Shown here piece by piece: positions 39,474 through 47,719 of a DNA stretch of 64,000 nt. A model generated the notes under the pieces. That model searched no databases. It had not been told where the DNA came from and worked only from the letters and a program-made list of their open reading frames with translations. Origin of the DNA: RGIG2206 sp045579085 (GTDB lineage Bacteria > Bacillota > Clostridia > Oscillospirales > Acutalibacteraceae); assembly GCA_045579085.1 (NCBI GenBank), contig JAZNLO010000019.1, positions 17,259 through 81,258 of the forward strand. The letters are read 5' to 3'. Both the position numbers and the translations under genes were made by a program. Numbering within the stretch: position 1 is the first letter of the stretch; every line of letters starts with the position of its first letter.

Positions 39474-41456
39474 ATGGCTAAGAAGCATACGGAATACGGT
39501 AATGAAAGTATAACAAAACTTGAGGGAGCAGACCGCGTTCGCAAGCGTCCCGGAGTTATATTCGGTTCGGACGGACTTGAAGGCTGTGAGCATTCTGTTT
39601 TCGAGATAGTATCAAACTCTATTGATGAGGCAAGAGAAGGCTTTGGTAACAAAATAATTGTTACCAGATACTCCGATATGTCGGTAGAGGTTGAGGATTT
39701 CGGCAGAGGTATTCCCGTTGACCTAAACCCTAAGACCAATCAGTACAACTGGGAATTGGTTTTTTGCGAAATGTACGCAGGCAGTAAGTATAACAATAAC
39801 TCAGGTGAAAGCTATGAGTATTCATTAGGACTCAACGGCTTGGGCCTTTGTGCAACGCAGTATGCGGCTGAGTATATGGACGTTGAGATAAAGCGTGACG
39901 GCTATGTGTACACCTTGCACTTTGAGCGCGGACAGAATATAGGCGGCTTGAAAAAGGAAGCATACACAGGTAAAGCCACAGGAACACGTATCAGATGGAA
40001 GCCTGACATAAAGGTTTTCACCGATATAGATATTCCTGTATCCTATTATCACGATACAATCAAGCGCCAATCGGTTGTAAATCCCGGTATAAAGTTTGTT
40101 GTAAGAAATCAGGTTGGCCATTCATTTGAAACGAGCGAGTACAAATATGATAATGGTATCTCAGACTACCTTGCAGAGCATACAGGATTAGATGCTCTTA
40201 CAAGTATTCAGACTTGGTCGGTTGAGAGGGTAGGCCGTGACAGAGCTGACTTAAATGATTATAAATTAAAAATAAATATCGCTTGCTGCTTCTCTAACAA
40301 AACGCAGATGAAGGAGTATTACCACAACTCCAGCTTTCTTGAGCACGGCGGTGCGCCCGACAAGGCGGTAAGAAACGCTTTTGTTAATCAGATAGATGCT
40401 TATATTAAGCAGACAGGCAAGTATACTAAAAACGAAAGCAAGATAACGTTTAATGATATTGAAGAGTGTCTTAATATAGTTATATCCTCTTTTTCAACAC
40501 AAACGTCATACGAAAACCAGACAAAAAAATCAATAACCAACAAGTTTATCCAAGATGCAATGACCGACTTTTTCAAGCGTCAGCTTGAGGTTTACTTCAT
40601 AGAGAACAAGGCGGAAGCAGATAAGATTGCTGAGCAGGTGTTAATAAATAAGCGCAGCAGAGAAAAGTCGGAAAAAGAGCGGCTGAATATTAAGAATACC
40701 TTGCAAACTAAGAATGACCTTGCAAACAGGGTGCAGAAGTTTGTTGACTGCCGCACAAAAGATGTGGATAGAAGAGAGGTCTTTATAGTAGAGGGCGACT
40801 CGGCTATGGGCTCTTGTATTCTCGCTCGTGATGCAGAGTTTCAGGCGGTTATTCCCGTCAGAGGTAAGATACTCAACTGCTTAAAAGCTGAGTATGATAA
40901 GATATTCAAAAGCGAGATTATAGTTGACCTTATTAAAGTGCTCGGTTGCGGCGTTGAAGTAAAGACGAAGTCTAACAAGGATGTGTCTACCTTCAGTCTG
41001 GACAACCTTAGATGGAATAAGGTTATAATCTGCACCGATGCCGATGAGGACGGCTTCCAGATTCGCACCCTGATACTGACTGTAATATACAGATTGATGC
41101 CAACCCTGATACAAGCGGGCAAGGTGTTTATTGCAGAAACACCGCTTTTCGAAATCACAACAAAGGACAAGGTTTATTTTGCCTACGATGAGATGGAAAA
41201 GCGTGAAATACTTGAGAAAATCGGCGAGCAGAAGTATACGCTTCAGCGCTCAAAGGGACTGGGCGAAAACCAGCCTGAAATGATGAATCTCACAACGATG
41301 AATCCCGCATCGAGAAGACTGATTAAGATTATGCCTGAGGACGCACAAAGAACGAGTGAAATGTTTGATTTGTTGCTTGGCAATAACCTTGCAGGACGTA
41401 AGGAATTCATTGCTGAAAACGGCAGCAAGTATATTGACGAAGCTGATATTAGCTGA
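39474..41456 (+). CDS. Divergent type IIA topoisomerase ATPase (GyrB/ParE-like) subunit
   Basis: A 660-residue GyrB/ParE homologue. The GHKL ATPase part has VSNSIDEAREG, VEDFGRGIPVD and the unusual SLGLNGLGLCATQYAAEY where GyrB has a GGLHGVGASVVNAL type loop. The TOPRIM part has VEGDSAMGSC (GyrB: EGDSAGGSA), PVRGKILN and TDADEDGFQIR (GyrB: DADVDGAHIR). RSKGLGENQP matches the RYKGLGEM motif. The catalytic acidic residues are retained. The start is ATG 39474, six bases after GAGG. It pairs with the A-type subunit 15 bp downstream. Whether it is the only topoisomerase IV or an additional enzyme cannot be judged here. Confidence 0.9.
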   Translation: MAKKHTEYGNESITKLEGADRVRKRPGVIFGSDGLEGCEHSVFEIVSNSIDEAREGFGNKIIVTRYSDMSVEVEDFGRGIPVDLNPKTNQYNWELVFCEMYAGSKYNNNSGESYEYSLGLNGLGLCATQYAAEYMDVEIKRDGYVYTLHFERGQNIGGLKKEAYTGKATGTRIRWKPDIKVFTDIDIPVSYYHDTIKRQSVVNPGIKFVVRNQVGHSFETSEYKYDNGISDYLAEHTGLDALTSIQTWSVERVGRDRADLNDYKLKINIACCFSNKTQMKEYYHNSSFLEHGGAPDKAVRNAFVNQIDAYIKQTGKYTKNESKITFNDIEECLNIVISSFSTQTSYENQTKKSITNKFIQDAMTDFFKRQLEVYFIENKAEADKIAEQVLINKRSREKSEKERLNIKNTLQTKNDLANRVQKFVDCRTKDVDRREVFIVEGDSAMGSCILARDAEFQAVIPVRGKILNCLKAEYDKIFKSEIIVDLIKVLGCGVEVKTKSNKDVSTFSLDNLRWNKVIICTDADEDGFQIRTLILTVIYRLMPTLIQAGKVFIAETPLFEITTKDKVYFAYDEMEKREILEKIGEQKYTLQRSKGLGENQPEMMNLTTMNPASRRLIKIMPEDAQRTSEMFDLLLGNNLAGRKEFIAENGSKYIDEADIS

Positions 41457-41471
41457 TAAGGAGAAGCAAAA

Positions 41472-43718
41472 ATGGCTCCAAGAAACAAGAAAAAGACAAG
41501 CTCTGTAAAGGTTAATCCCGCAGCAGAAAACGCTTATATTGCAGGAGCGGGCACAATAGTAGAGCAGCCCATTGTAGAAACGCTTGAGAAAAACTATATG
41601 CCCTATGCGATGAGCGTTATCATATCCAGAGCTATACCTGAGATAGACGGTTTCAAGCCTTCTCACCGCAAATTGCTTTACACCATGTATAAGATGGGGC
41701 TTTTAAACTCGAATCGTGTTAAGTCGGCAAACATAGTCGGCGCAACAATGCAGTTAAACCCGCACGGAGACCAAGCGATTTACGACACAATGGTTAGACT
41801 GTCAAAAGGTCACGAGGCGCTTTTGCACGCATTTATTGACTCAAAAGGCTCGTTTGGTAAGGCGTATTCAAGGGATATGCGTTGCGCCGCTCCGCGTTAT
41901 ACAGAGGCAAAGCTTGATAGCATAGCGGCAGAGCTTTTCAGAGACATAGACTGTGATACAGTCGACTTTGTTGATAACTACGATGCAACAATGAAAGAGC
42001 CTGTGCTCTTTCCTGTAACTTTCCCGAGCGTTTTGGTCAACTCAAACAAGGGAATAGCTGTTGGTATGGCATCAAACATTTGTTCTTTCAATCTTACGGA
42101 AGTATGTGAAACGGAAATAGCATATCTTAACGATAAGGATTGCGACCTATCAGAAACCTTACTTGCTCCTGACTTTGCAGGCGGCGGAAAGCTTATATAT
42201 AATAAGGACGAGATAGAGTCAATCTACAATACAGGTACAGGCAGCTTCAAGGTGCGCTCTGTTTACACCTATGATAAGCAGCAAAACTGTATCGATATCA
42301 CTGAAATTCCGCCCACAACAACCTGTGAGCAGATTATTGAAAAGATTATCGAGCTTGTTAAGGCAAAGAAGCTTAACGAGATTAGCGATGTTAGAAACGA
42401 AACAGACCTTGGCGGACTTAAGATAACTATTGACCTTAAACGAGGCGTGGACCCCGATAATCTGATGAAACGTCTTTTCAAGTCCACACCGCTTGAGGAT
42501 TCGTTCCCGTGCAACTTCAACATTCTTGTTGGTGGCTCGCCTTACGTTTTGGGCATTAAGGAAATACTTGATGAGTGGTCGGCTTTCAGAACAGAGTGCG
42601 TTAGAAGAAGATACTGTTATAATCTTGAAAAAGCAAAGTCTAAGCTGCACTTGCTTAAAGGCTTGTCGAAGATTTTGCTTGATATAGACAAGGCAATCAA
42701 AATCGTAAGAGAAACCGACGAGGAGCGTGAGGTTGTTCCCAATCTTATGATTGGCTTTGGAATCGACCAGACTCAAGCTGAGTATGTGGCAGAGATTAAG
42801 CTCAGGCATTTGAACAGGGAGTATATTCTCAATCGTTTGAAGGATATTGATGACCTTGAAAAGAAAATAAGCGAATATGAGGATATCCTTAGCAGTAAAA
42901 GGAAAATTCACAAGGTAATTATTGGTGAGCTTAAGGAAATAATAAAGAAGTATGGTCAGCCGAGAAAGACAGAAATTCTATACGATGTCAGCGAGGATGA
43001 CGCAGTGGTTGAGGAAAACGCACCTGACTATCCTGTAACCCTGTTCTTCACACATGACGGTTATTTCAAGAAGATAACACCTCAGTCGCTTAGAATGAGC
43101 GGCGAGCATAAGCTCAAAGAGGGCGACGAAATCGTTCAGGAGATTGAGTCGCACAACAACGCTCACTTGCTGTTCTTTACGAACAAATCTCAGGTTTACA
43201 AGACGTATGCAAATGAGTTTGAGGATTCTAAAACATCGCTGCTGGGCGATTTTGTAGCATCAAAGCTTGGAATGGAGCCTGACGAGCTGCCCAGATTTAT
43301 GGCGGTTACAGATGATTATAGAGGTAATATGCTCTTCTTTATGGTTAACGGTCGAGTTGCAAAGGTAAGTATGGATGCATACAAGACAAAGACAAACCGT
43401 AAAAAGCTGATAAAGGCTTGCTGCGATAAATTTGAAATAGCCTCATTTGCTTATGCGCCTGAGGAATGCGAGTACTTGATTAAGTCCTCTAACGGCAGAA
43501 TGATGATATTACCAACTGCGCTTATTACCGCAAAGTCCACAAAGGATACGCAGGGCGTTATGGTTATGACGCAAAAGCGCAGTCAAACTGTTGTAAGCGC
43601 AGAGAAGTATAAAGAGGGAATGCTTGCAAAGCCGCACAGATACCGCCCAAGAACTTTGCCGTCAGCAGGTCAGACGCTTTCTGCGGAGGAGAGAGGCGAA
43701 CAGCTTAGCTTTGAATAA
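41472..43718 (+). CDS. Divergent type IIA topoisomerase cleavage (GyrA/ParC-like) subunit
   Basis: A 748-residue GyrA/ParC homologue. PYAMSVIISRAIPEIDGFKPSHRKLLY and GATMQLNPHGDQAIYDTMVRL are conserved, and the DNA-cleaving tyrosine lies in AAPRYTEAKL (AAMRYTE in gyrases). The C-terminal beta-pinwheel is short and lacks a canonical GyrA box (QRRGGKG), so it is more likely a relaxing or decatenating enzyme than a supercoiling gyrase. ATG 41472 follows AAGGAG. It is cotranscribed with the B subunit. Confidence 0.9.
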   Translation: MAPRNKKKTSSVKVNPAAENAYIAGAGTIVEQPIVETLEKNYMPYAMSVIISRAIPEIDGFKPSHRKLLYTMYKMGLLNSNRVKSANIVGATMQLNPHGDQAIYDTMVRLSKGHEALLHAFIDSKGSFGKAYSRDMRCAAPRYTEAKLDSIAAELFRDIDCDTVDFVDNYDATMKEPVLFPVTFPSVLVNSNKGIAVGMASNICSFNLTEVCETEIAYLNDKDCDLSETLLAPDFAGGGKLIYNKDEIESIYNTGTGSFKVRSVYTYDKQQNCIDITEIPPTTTCEQIIEKIIELVKAKKLNEISDVRNETDLGGLKITIDLKRGVDPDNLMKRLFKSTPLEDSFPCNFNILVGGSPYVLGIKEILDEWSAFRTECVRRRYCYNLEKAKSKLHLLKGLSKILLDIDKAIKIVRETDEEREVVPNLMIGFGIDQTQAEYVAEIKLRHLNREYILNRLKDIDDLEKKISEYEDILSSKRKIHKVIIGELKEIIKKYGQPRKTEILYDVSEDDAVVEENAPDYPVTLFFTHDGYFKKITPQSLRMSGEHKLKEGDEIVQEIESHNNAHLLFFTNKSQVYKTYANEFEDSKTSLLGDFVASKLGMEPDELPRFMAVTDDYRGNMLFFMVNGRVAKVSMDAYKTKTNRKKLIKACCDKFEIASFAYAPEECEYLIKSSNGRMMILPTALITAKSTKDTQGVMVMTQKRSQTVVSAEKYKEGMLAKPHRYRPRTLPSAGQTLSAEERGEQLSFE

Positions 43719-43725
43719 AAACAAA

Positions 43726-43795
43726 GTCGGGATAGGCTATTGCCCATCCCGACCTGACAACAGATTGCAAACGCAAGGTTTAATGAACTGTTGTC
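43726..43795 (+). other. Two consecutive hairpins after the topoisomerase operon
   Basis: GTCGGGATAGG (43726-43736) / CCCATCCCGAC (43743-43753) and GACAACAG (43756-43763) / CTGTTGTC (43788-43795). Neither is followed by a T-run, so they are not classical terminators. They may be a structured 3' end. Confidence 0.55.
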
Positions 43796-43880
43796 TAAGT
43801 GTATTGTTGACATAGATATACTTTTTATACATATATGTCATTTAACTTTTGCGAAAATTAACGAAATGTATATTTTGTGG

Positions 43881-43910
43881 TTGACAAAAGGCTTGCTTTA
43901 ATGTGATAAT
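43881..43910 (+). promoter_or_regulatory. Promoter of rsmD-coaD
   Basis: TTGACA (43881-43886), 17-18 bp spacer, TGATAAT (43904-43910). Confidence 0.7.
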
Positions 43911-43928
43911 GAACTGAGAGGTAATAGA

Positions 43929-44468
43929 ATGAGAGTCATAACCGGTCTTGCACGAGGCAGACGATTGAAAACATTGACAGGGACGGATGTGCGCCCCACT
44001 TCAGATAAGGTTAAGGAGTCGATGTTTAATTGTCTTCAGTTTTGCATTGAGGGCAGACGGGTTTTGGATTTGTTTGCGGGCTCAGGTCAGCTTGGCATAG
44101 AGGCTCTGAGCAGGGGAGCGGTTAGCGCGCATTTTATTGATTCCTCAAAGGCATCGGTTGCGATTGTTAAAGACAATTTGCAAGCGGTTGGCTTGAGTGA
44201 ATCGGCAAAGGTGTTTTGCACTGACGCTGTCAGCTTCTTAAGGCAAACAGGCGAGGAGTTTGATGTTGCTTTTCTTGACCCTCCGTATTCAACCGGTCTG
44301 TTGCAAAAGGCGCTTAACGTGCTGCCTGAGGTAATGAGCGATTACGGCGTAATTGTGTGTGAGCATCCGGTTGATGATGAACTGCCTGATGAGGTGGGTG
44401 GCTTTGTTAAAGGCAAGCAGCACCGTTTCGGCAAGTTGGCATTTACCGTCTATCGTAAAGAGGACTGA
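43929..44468 (+). CDS. rsmD: 16S rRNA (guanine(966)-N(2))-methyltransferase
   Basis: A 179-residue SAM-dependent methyltransferase with the RsmD start RVITGLARGRRL, VRPTSDKVKESMFN, the SAM motif DLFAGSGQLGIEALSRGA and the catalytic FLDPPY. It methylates 16S rRNA in 30S assembly. ATG 43929 follows GAGAGGT. It is coupled to coaD, a common neighbour pair. Confidence 0.96.
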   Translation: MRVITGLARGRRLKTLTGTDVRPTSDKVKESMFNCLQFCIEGRRVLDLFAGSGQLGIEALSRGAVSAHFIDSSKASVAIVKDNLQAVGLSESAKVFCTDAVSFLRQTGEEFDVAFLDPPYSTGLLQKALNVLPEVMSDYGVIVCEHPVDDELPDEVGGFVKGKQHRFGKLAFTVYRKED

Positions 44469-44472
44469 TGAA

Positions 44473-44973
44473 ATGAATAAAGTTATCGCTGTCTGTCCGG
44501 GTAGCTTTGACCCTATCACATACGGCCATCTGGACATAATATCCAGAGCATCGAAGTTGTTTGAACGGGTTGTTGTAGTTGTAATGTGCAACGATGCGAA
44601 AAAGCCGTTGTTCACACTCGCAGAGCGGGTTGAAATGATTGAGCAGGTTGTGCGTGATGCCGGACTTGAAAATGTTATAGTTGATGCTTCGGACGAGCTT
44701 CTTGCAGAATATGTGAAGCGTGTCGGAGCTAAAGCTATTGTTAAGGGATTAAGGGCTGTGTCTGACTTTGAATATGAGTTTCAGATGGCTCTTACAAATA
44801 AGAAGCTTAATCCTGACGCAGATACGGTGTTTTTGACAACGTCTGCAGAGAATATGTTTCTTAACTCCAGTCTTGTAAAATTGCTGGCGGGAAAAGGGGC
44901 AGATATATCAGAATTTGTCCCGTCGGTTATTAATGATTATATAAAAGATAGGTTAAGCAGAAAGGAAGATTAA
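44473..44973 (+). CDS. coaD: Phosphopantetheine adenylyltransferase
   Basis: A 166-residue nucleotidyltransferase of coenzyme A synthesis (4'-phosphopantetheine plus ATP to dephospho-CoA). The signature GSFDPITYGHLDII and the KGLRAVSDFEYEFQMA segment are present. ATG 44473 is four bases after the rsmD stop; the upstream in-frame sequence lies inside rsmD and is not coding for this protein. Confidence 0.97.
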   Translation: MNKVIAVCPGSFDPITYGHLDIISRASKLFERVVVVVMCNDAKKPLFTLAERVEMIEQVVRDAGLENVIVDASDELLAEYVKRVGAKAIVKGLRAVSDFEYEFQMALTNKKLNPDADTVFLTTSAENMFLNSSLVKLLAGKGADISEFVPSVINDYIKDRLSRKED

Positions 44974-44975
44974 CT

Positions 44976-45440
44976 ATGAACATGGAAGAATTGCTGGACC
45001 AGCTTGATGAATTGCTTGATAAGGGAATGAGATTCCCGGGCGGACGTACGGTTGTTGAACTCGAAAAGGTTAAAATCCTTATCGACGATATGCGCCTGAA
45101 TATGCCTCAGGAAATCAAGCAGGCAAGAGGCATTGTTGCTGACAGAATGGATATCATCAACAATGCAAAGCGTGATGCTGAGACCACCATTCGCAACGCT
45201 GAAGAGCGTGCAAAGGCTCTTGTTGCACAAGAGGAGATTACTAAGCTCGCTCAGCAGCGTGCAAATGAAATCGTTGCTCAGGCTCAGGCAAAGAGCCGCG
45301 AGATGAGAAAGGCAGCTCAGGATTTCGTTGAGGAGATTATGCGCCGTGCAGACGAAGGCCTCACCGCTAACTTGGCAGAGGTTAGAAGCACCCGTGCATC
45401 TCTCAGACCGCAGCAGCCTCAGAGAGCAGAGCAGGAGTAA
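44976..45440 (+). CDS. Coiled-coil protein of unknown function
   Basis: A 154-residue, highly charged protein, nearly all helical. Residues about 60-125 form a long Ala/Glu/Arg-rich amphipathic helix that superficially resembles ATP synthase subunit b or DivIVA-type coiled coils, but no membrane helix and no DivIVA N-terminal domain are present. The N-terminal FPGGRTVVELEKVKILIDDMR is its most distinctive segment. It starts at ATG 44976, two bases after coaD, with AAGGAAG upstream, so it is the third gene of rsmD-coaD. Its position close to the dcw cluster hints at division or envelope, but that is speculation. Confidence 0.8.
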   Translation: MNMEELLDQLDELLDKGMRFPGGRTVVELEKVKILIDDMRLNMPQEIKQARGIVADRMDIINNAKRDAETTIRNAEERAKALVAQEEITKLAQQRANEIVAQAQAKSREMRKAAQDFVEEIMRRADEGLTANLAEVRSTRASLRPQQPQRAEQE

Positions 45441-45499
45441 TTGTTTAGTTGCTTTTAAACGGCAAATTGTAAACAGCGCAAAATTAAATAGTTTTTAGT

Positions 45500-45541
45500 A
45501 AAAATGCACATAAGAACAAATGTTCTTATGTGCATTTTTAT
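45500..45541 (+). terminator. Terminator of rsmD-coaD operon
   Basis: Perfect 19-bp stem AAAAATGCACATAAGAACA (45500-45518) / TGTTCTTATGTGCATTTTT (45521-45539) with a 2-base centre. Confidence 0.85.
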
Positions 45542-45589
45542 ATATTTTCTCAACAAAAATCAACAATTTGCGTATTTTGTACTACCAAC

Positions 45590-45605
45590 ACACAATATAT
45601 TGTGT
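45590..45605. promoter_or_regulatory. 16-bp perfect palindrome
   Basis: ACACAATATATTGTGT is fully self-complementary. It lies between two terminators upstream of the mraZ promoter and may be an operator. Confidence 0.45.
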
Positions 45606-45616
45606 TTTAGAGAGCG

Positions 45617-45660
45617 AGGCAAAAATCAGCGTTTTTACAACGCGATTTTTGCCTTTTTTA
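45617..45660 (+). terminator. Second terminator upstream of mraZ
   Basis: AGGCAAAAATC (45617-45627) with an added GCG pairs with CGC and GATTTTTGCCT (45641-45654), then TTTTT. It insulates the dcw cluster from upstream transcription. Confidence 0.8.
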
Positions 45661-45662
45661 TA

Positions 45663-45691
45663 TTGAAAAAACAGCAAAATAGTATTATAAT
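45663..45691 (+). promoter_or_regulatory. Promoter of the dcw cluster
   Basis: TTGAAA (45663-45668), 17-bp spacer, TATAAT (45686-45691). Confidence 0.75.
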
Positions 45692-45710
45692 GACATTGCA
45701 AGAACACTTA

Positions 45711-45740
45711 AGTGGTGTTTTGTGGTGAAAAGTGGTTTAA
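45711..45740 (+). promoter_or_regulatory. MraZ operator: three GTGG repeats at 10-bp steps
   Basis: GTGG begins at 45712, 45722 and 45732, in AAGTGGTGTT, TGTGGTGAAA and AGTGGTTTAA. Direct repeats with one-helical-turn spacing upstream of mraZ are the known form of MraZ binding sites. They lie just after the predicted transcription start. Confidence 0.75.
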
Positions 45741-45764
45741 AATCAGTCGTTTGAGGTAAGTTTT

Positions 45765-46193
45765 ATGGCATTTGTAGGCTCACATCTTCATAATGTCGAT
45801 AAAAAAGGCCGCATCTTTATCCCTGCTAAATTCAGAGAGGGGTTAGGTGAACGGTTTTATATTGCTTTGCCTCTGGACGGTCAGGAGTGCCTGTCAATTT
45901 ATCCTAATGAGCGTTGGGAAGAAATCCAGAACAGAATCAGCGCCTTGCCGCTTATGCAGCAGGTTGAAGTTCAGCGTCAGTTCGTGCCGATGGCAACTGA
46001 TGCCGAGTGCGACGCTCAGGGCAGAGTGCTCATACCTACTATTTTAAGAACATACGCGCGCATTGAGGAAAGCGCATATATCATAGGAACAAACACTACC
46101 ATTGAGGTATGGTCTAAGGATGCTTGGGAGAACAAGATGTCCTCAATGACACCTAACTCATTTGCATCGGTTATGAGCAAATACTTATTCTAA
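45765..46193 (+). CDS. mraZ: Transcriptional regulator MraZ
   Basis: A 142-residue protein with two SpoVT/AbrB-like MraZ repeats: GRIFIPAKFREGLGE in the first and ECDAQGRVLIPTILR in the second. MraZ forms a ring that binds direct repeats in its own promoter region and tunes dcw expression. ATG 45765 follows TTGAGGT. It heads the dcw cluster. Confidence 0.97.
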   Translation: MAFVGSHLHNVDKKGRIFIPAKFREGLGERFYIALPLDGQECLSIYPNERWEEIQNRISALPLMQQVEVQRQFVPMATDAECDAQGRVLIPTILRTYARIEESAYIIGTNTTIEVWSKDAWENKMSSMTPNSFASVMSKYLF

Positions 46194-46204
46194 CGGGGAG
46201 CAAT

Positions 46205-47131
46205 ATGGAGTTTAATCATAAAACAGTGCTCCTCAACGAAGCGGTTGACCTGCTTGACGTAAAGCCTGATGGCATTTACATAGACGGCACTGCAGGTGGA
46301 GCGGGGCACAGCAGATTGATAGCATCGAGGCTTGGCAAGTCTGGACATCTGTACTCGTTAGACAAAGACCCTGATGCAATCTTAGTTGCTACTGAGAGAT
46401 TGACGGAATATAAGAATGCAACGGTTGTTGAAACCGATTTCAGCGAGTTTGATAAAGCTCTGGCTCAGTATGGTGTTGATAGCGTTGATGGAATGTTATT
46501 AGACTTAGGCGTATCCTCGCATCAGCTTGATAAGGCTGAGAGAGGCTTCTCGTATCATCAGGATGCACCGCTCGATATGAGAATGAGTCAAAAGGGCTTA
46601 TCTGCAAAAGACGTGGTTAATACCTATGACGTTGATACGTTGGCGAGAATACTCAGAGAATATGCTGATGAAAAGTTTGCTTACAGGATTGCAAATGCGA
46701 TTGTTAATAAGCGCCAGCAAAAACCGATAGAAACCACGCTTGAGTTAGCTGAAATTGTAGCAAACGCAGTTCCATCGGCCGCCAGACGAGACGGACACCC
46801 GTCACGCAGAACGTTTCAGGCGATAAGGATAGCGGTGAACGGTGAACTCGACTGCTTGGCAACTTTCCTTGACAAAGCGTTAGGGCACTTGAAAGTTGGC
46901 GGTAGAATTTCAATAATCACATTCCATTCGTTAGAAGACAGAATGGTTAAGCACAGGTTTTCCGAGTGGGCAACAGGCTGCACTTGTCCGAAAGATTTTC
47001 CGATATGCGTGTGCGGCAAAAAGCCAAAGGTGAGATTGGTTACAAGAAAACCGATTGAGCCAACAACAGAGCAAATTAACGACAATTACAGAGTAAGAAG
47101 TGCGAAACTAAGGGTTGTCGAAAAACTATAA
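46205..47131 (+). CDS. rsmH: 16S rRNA (cytosine(1402)-N(4))-methyltransferase
   Basis: A 308-residue SAM-dependent methyltransferase (MraW). It has HKTVLLNEAVDLL, DGTAGGAGHS, LLDLGVSSHQLDKAERGFSYHQDAPLDMRM and the C-terminal RSAKLRVVEK. ATG 46205 follows GGGGAG and lies 11 bp after mraZ, the standard order. Confidence 0.97.
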   Translation: MEFNHKTVLLNEAVDLLDVKPDGIYIDGTAGGAGHSRLIASRLGKSGHLYSLDKDPDAILVATERLTEYKNATVVETDFSEFDKALAQYGVDSVDGMLLDLGVSSHQLDKAERGFSYHQDAPLDMRMSQKGLSAKDVVNTYDVDTLARILREYADEKFAYRIANAIVNKRQQKPIETTLELAEIVANAVPSAARRDGHPSRRTFQAIRIAVNGELDCLATFLDKALGHLKVGGRISIITFHSLEDRMVKHRFSEWATGCTCPKDFPICVCGKKPKVRLVTRKPIEPTTEQINDNYRVRSAKLRVVEKL

Positions 47132-47148
47132 TCTTGGAGGAATTAAAA

Positions 47149-47616
47149 ATGGCTAATTATTACGTTGATAGCTTCGCTTACGACTATGATATGTTTATGC
47201 CTGCTAAAAAGGCAGACAACGTTATAGAAATAAACAGTAAGAGAAAAAGTAATAAGGCTAAGAGCAAGAGTTTCTCAAGACCCAAGACTGCAAGCAGTCG
47301 TTTCTCAGCCACAACCTTGTTGCTTGTGATGATTTTTGGCTTGATTGCCGGAAACATTTATCTCAGAGTACAGGTGAACGAGGTTGCAAACCAGATTGAT
47401 AAGTATGACACCAAGCTCGAGAGAGCGCTGAGCGAAAACACAGCGCTTGAGATGGAGATAGAAAACTGCGTATCACTTAAAAATCTGGAAGTATCTGCAA
47501 CAGAGCTCGGTATGAAAAAAGCTGAAAACTATCAGATAAACTATATCGACATTCTCGATGGAGATAAAACCGAAGTTGCTAAGAACGGAATTCTGGTTAC
47601 CGCTGATGCAGAGTAA
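47149..47616 (+). CDS. ftsL: FtsL-like cell division protein
   Basis: A 155-residue bitopic protein: cytoplasmic basic N-terminal part (about 55 residues, RKSNKAKSKS), one transmembrane helix (TLLLVMIFGLIAGNIYL) and an extracellular coiled coil (QVNEVANQIDKYDTKLERA). FtsL sequences are poorly conserved. The assignment rests on topology, size and position between rsmH and the class B PBP. ATG 47149 follows TTGGAGGAATT. Confidence 0.8.
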   Translation: MANYYVDSFAYDYDMFMPAKKADNVIEINSKRKSNKAKSKSFSRPKTASSRFSATTLLLVMIFGLIAGNIYLRVQVNEVANQIDKYDTKLERALSENTALEMEIENCVSLKNLEVSATELGMKKAENYQINYIDILDGDKTEVAKNGILVTADAE

Positions 47617-47719
47617 TAGCAAAGGCTGTTTACCAATATAATGCAATAATGAATTTTATGAGAGTTGGGACAGTAAGTTTTAACTCTCATTTCGCAGTTT
47701 AAAGAAAGGAGATGCGCAT

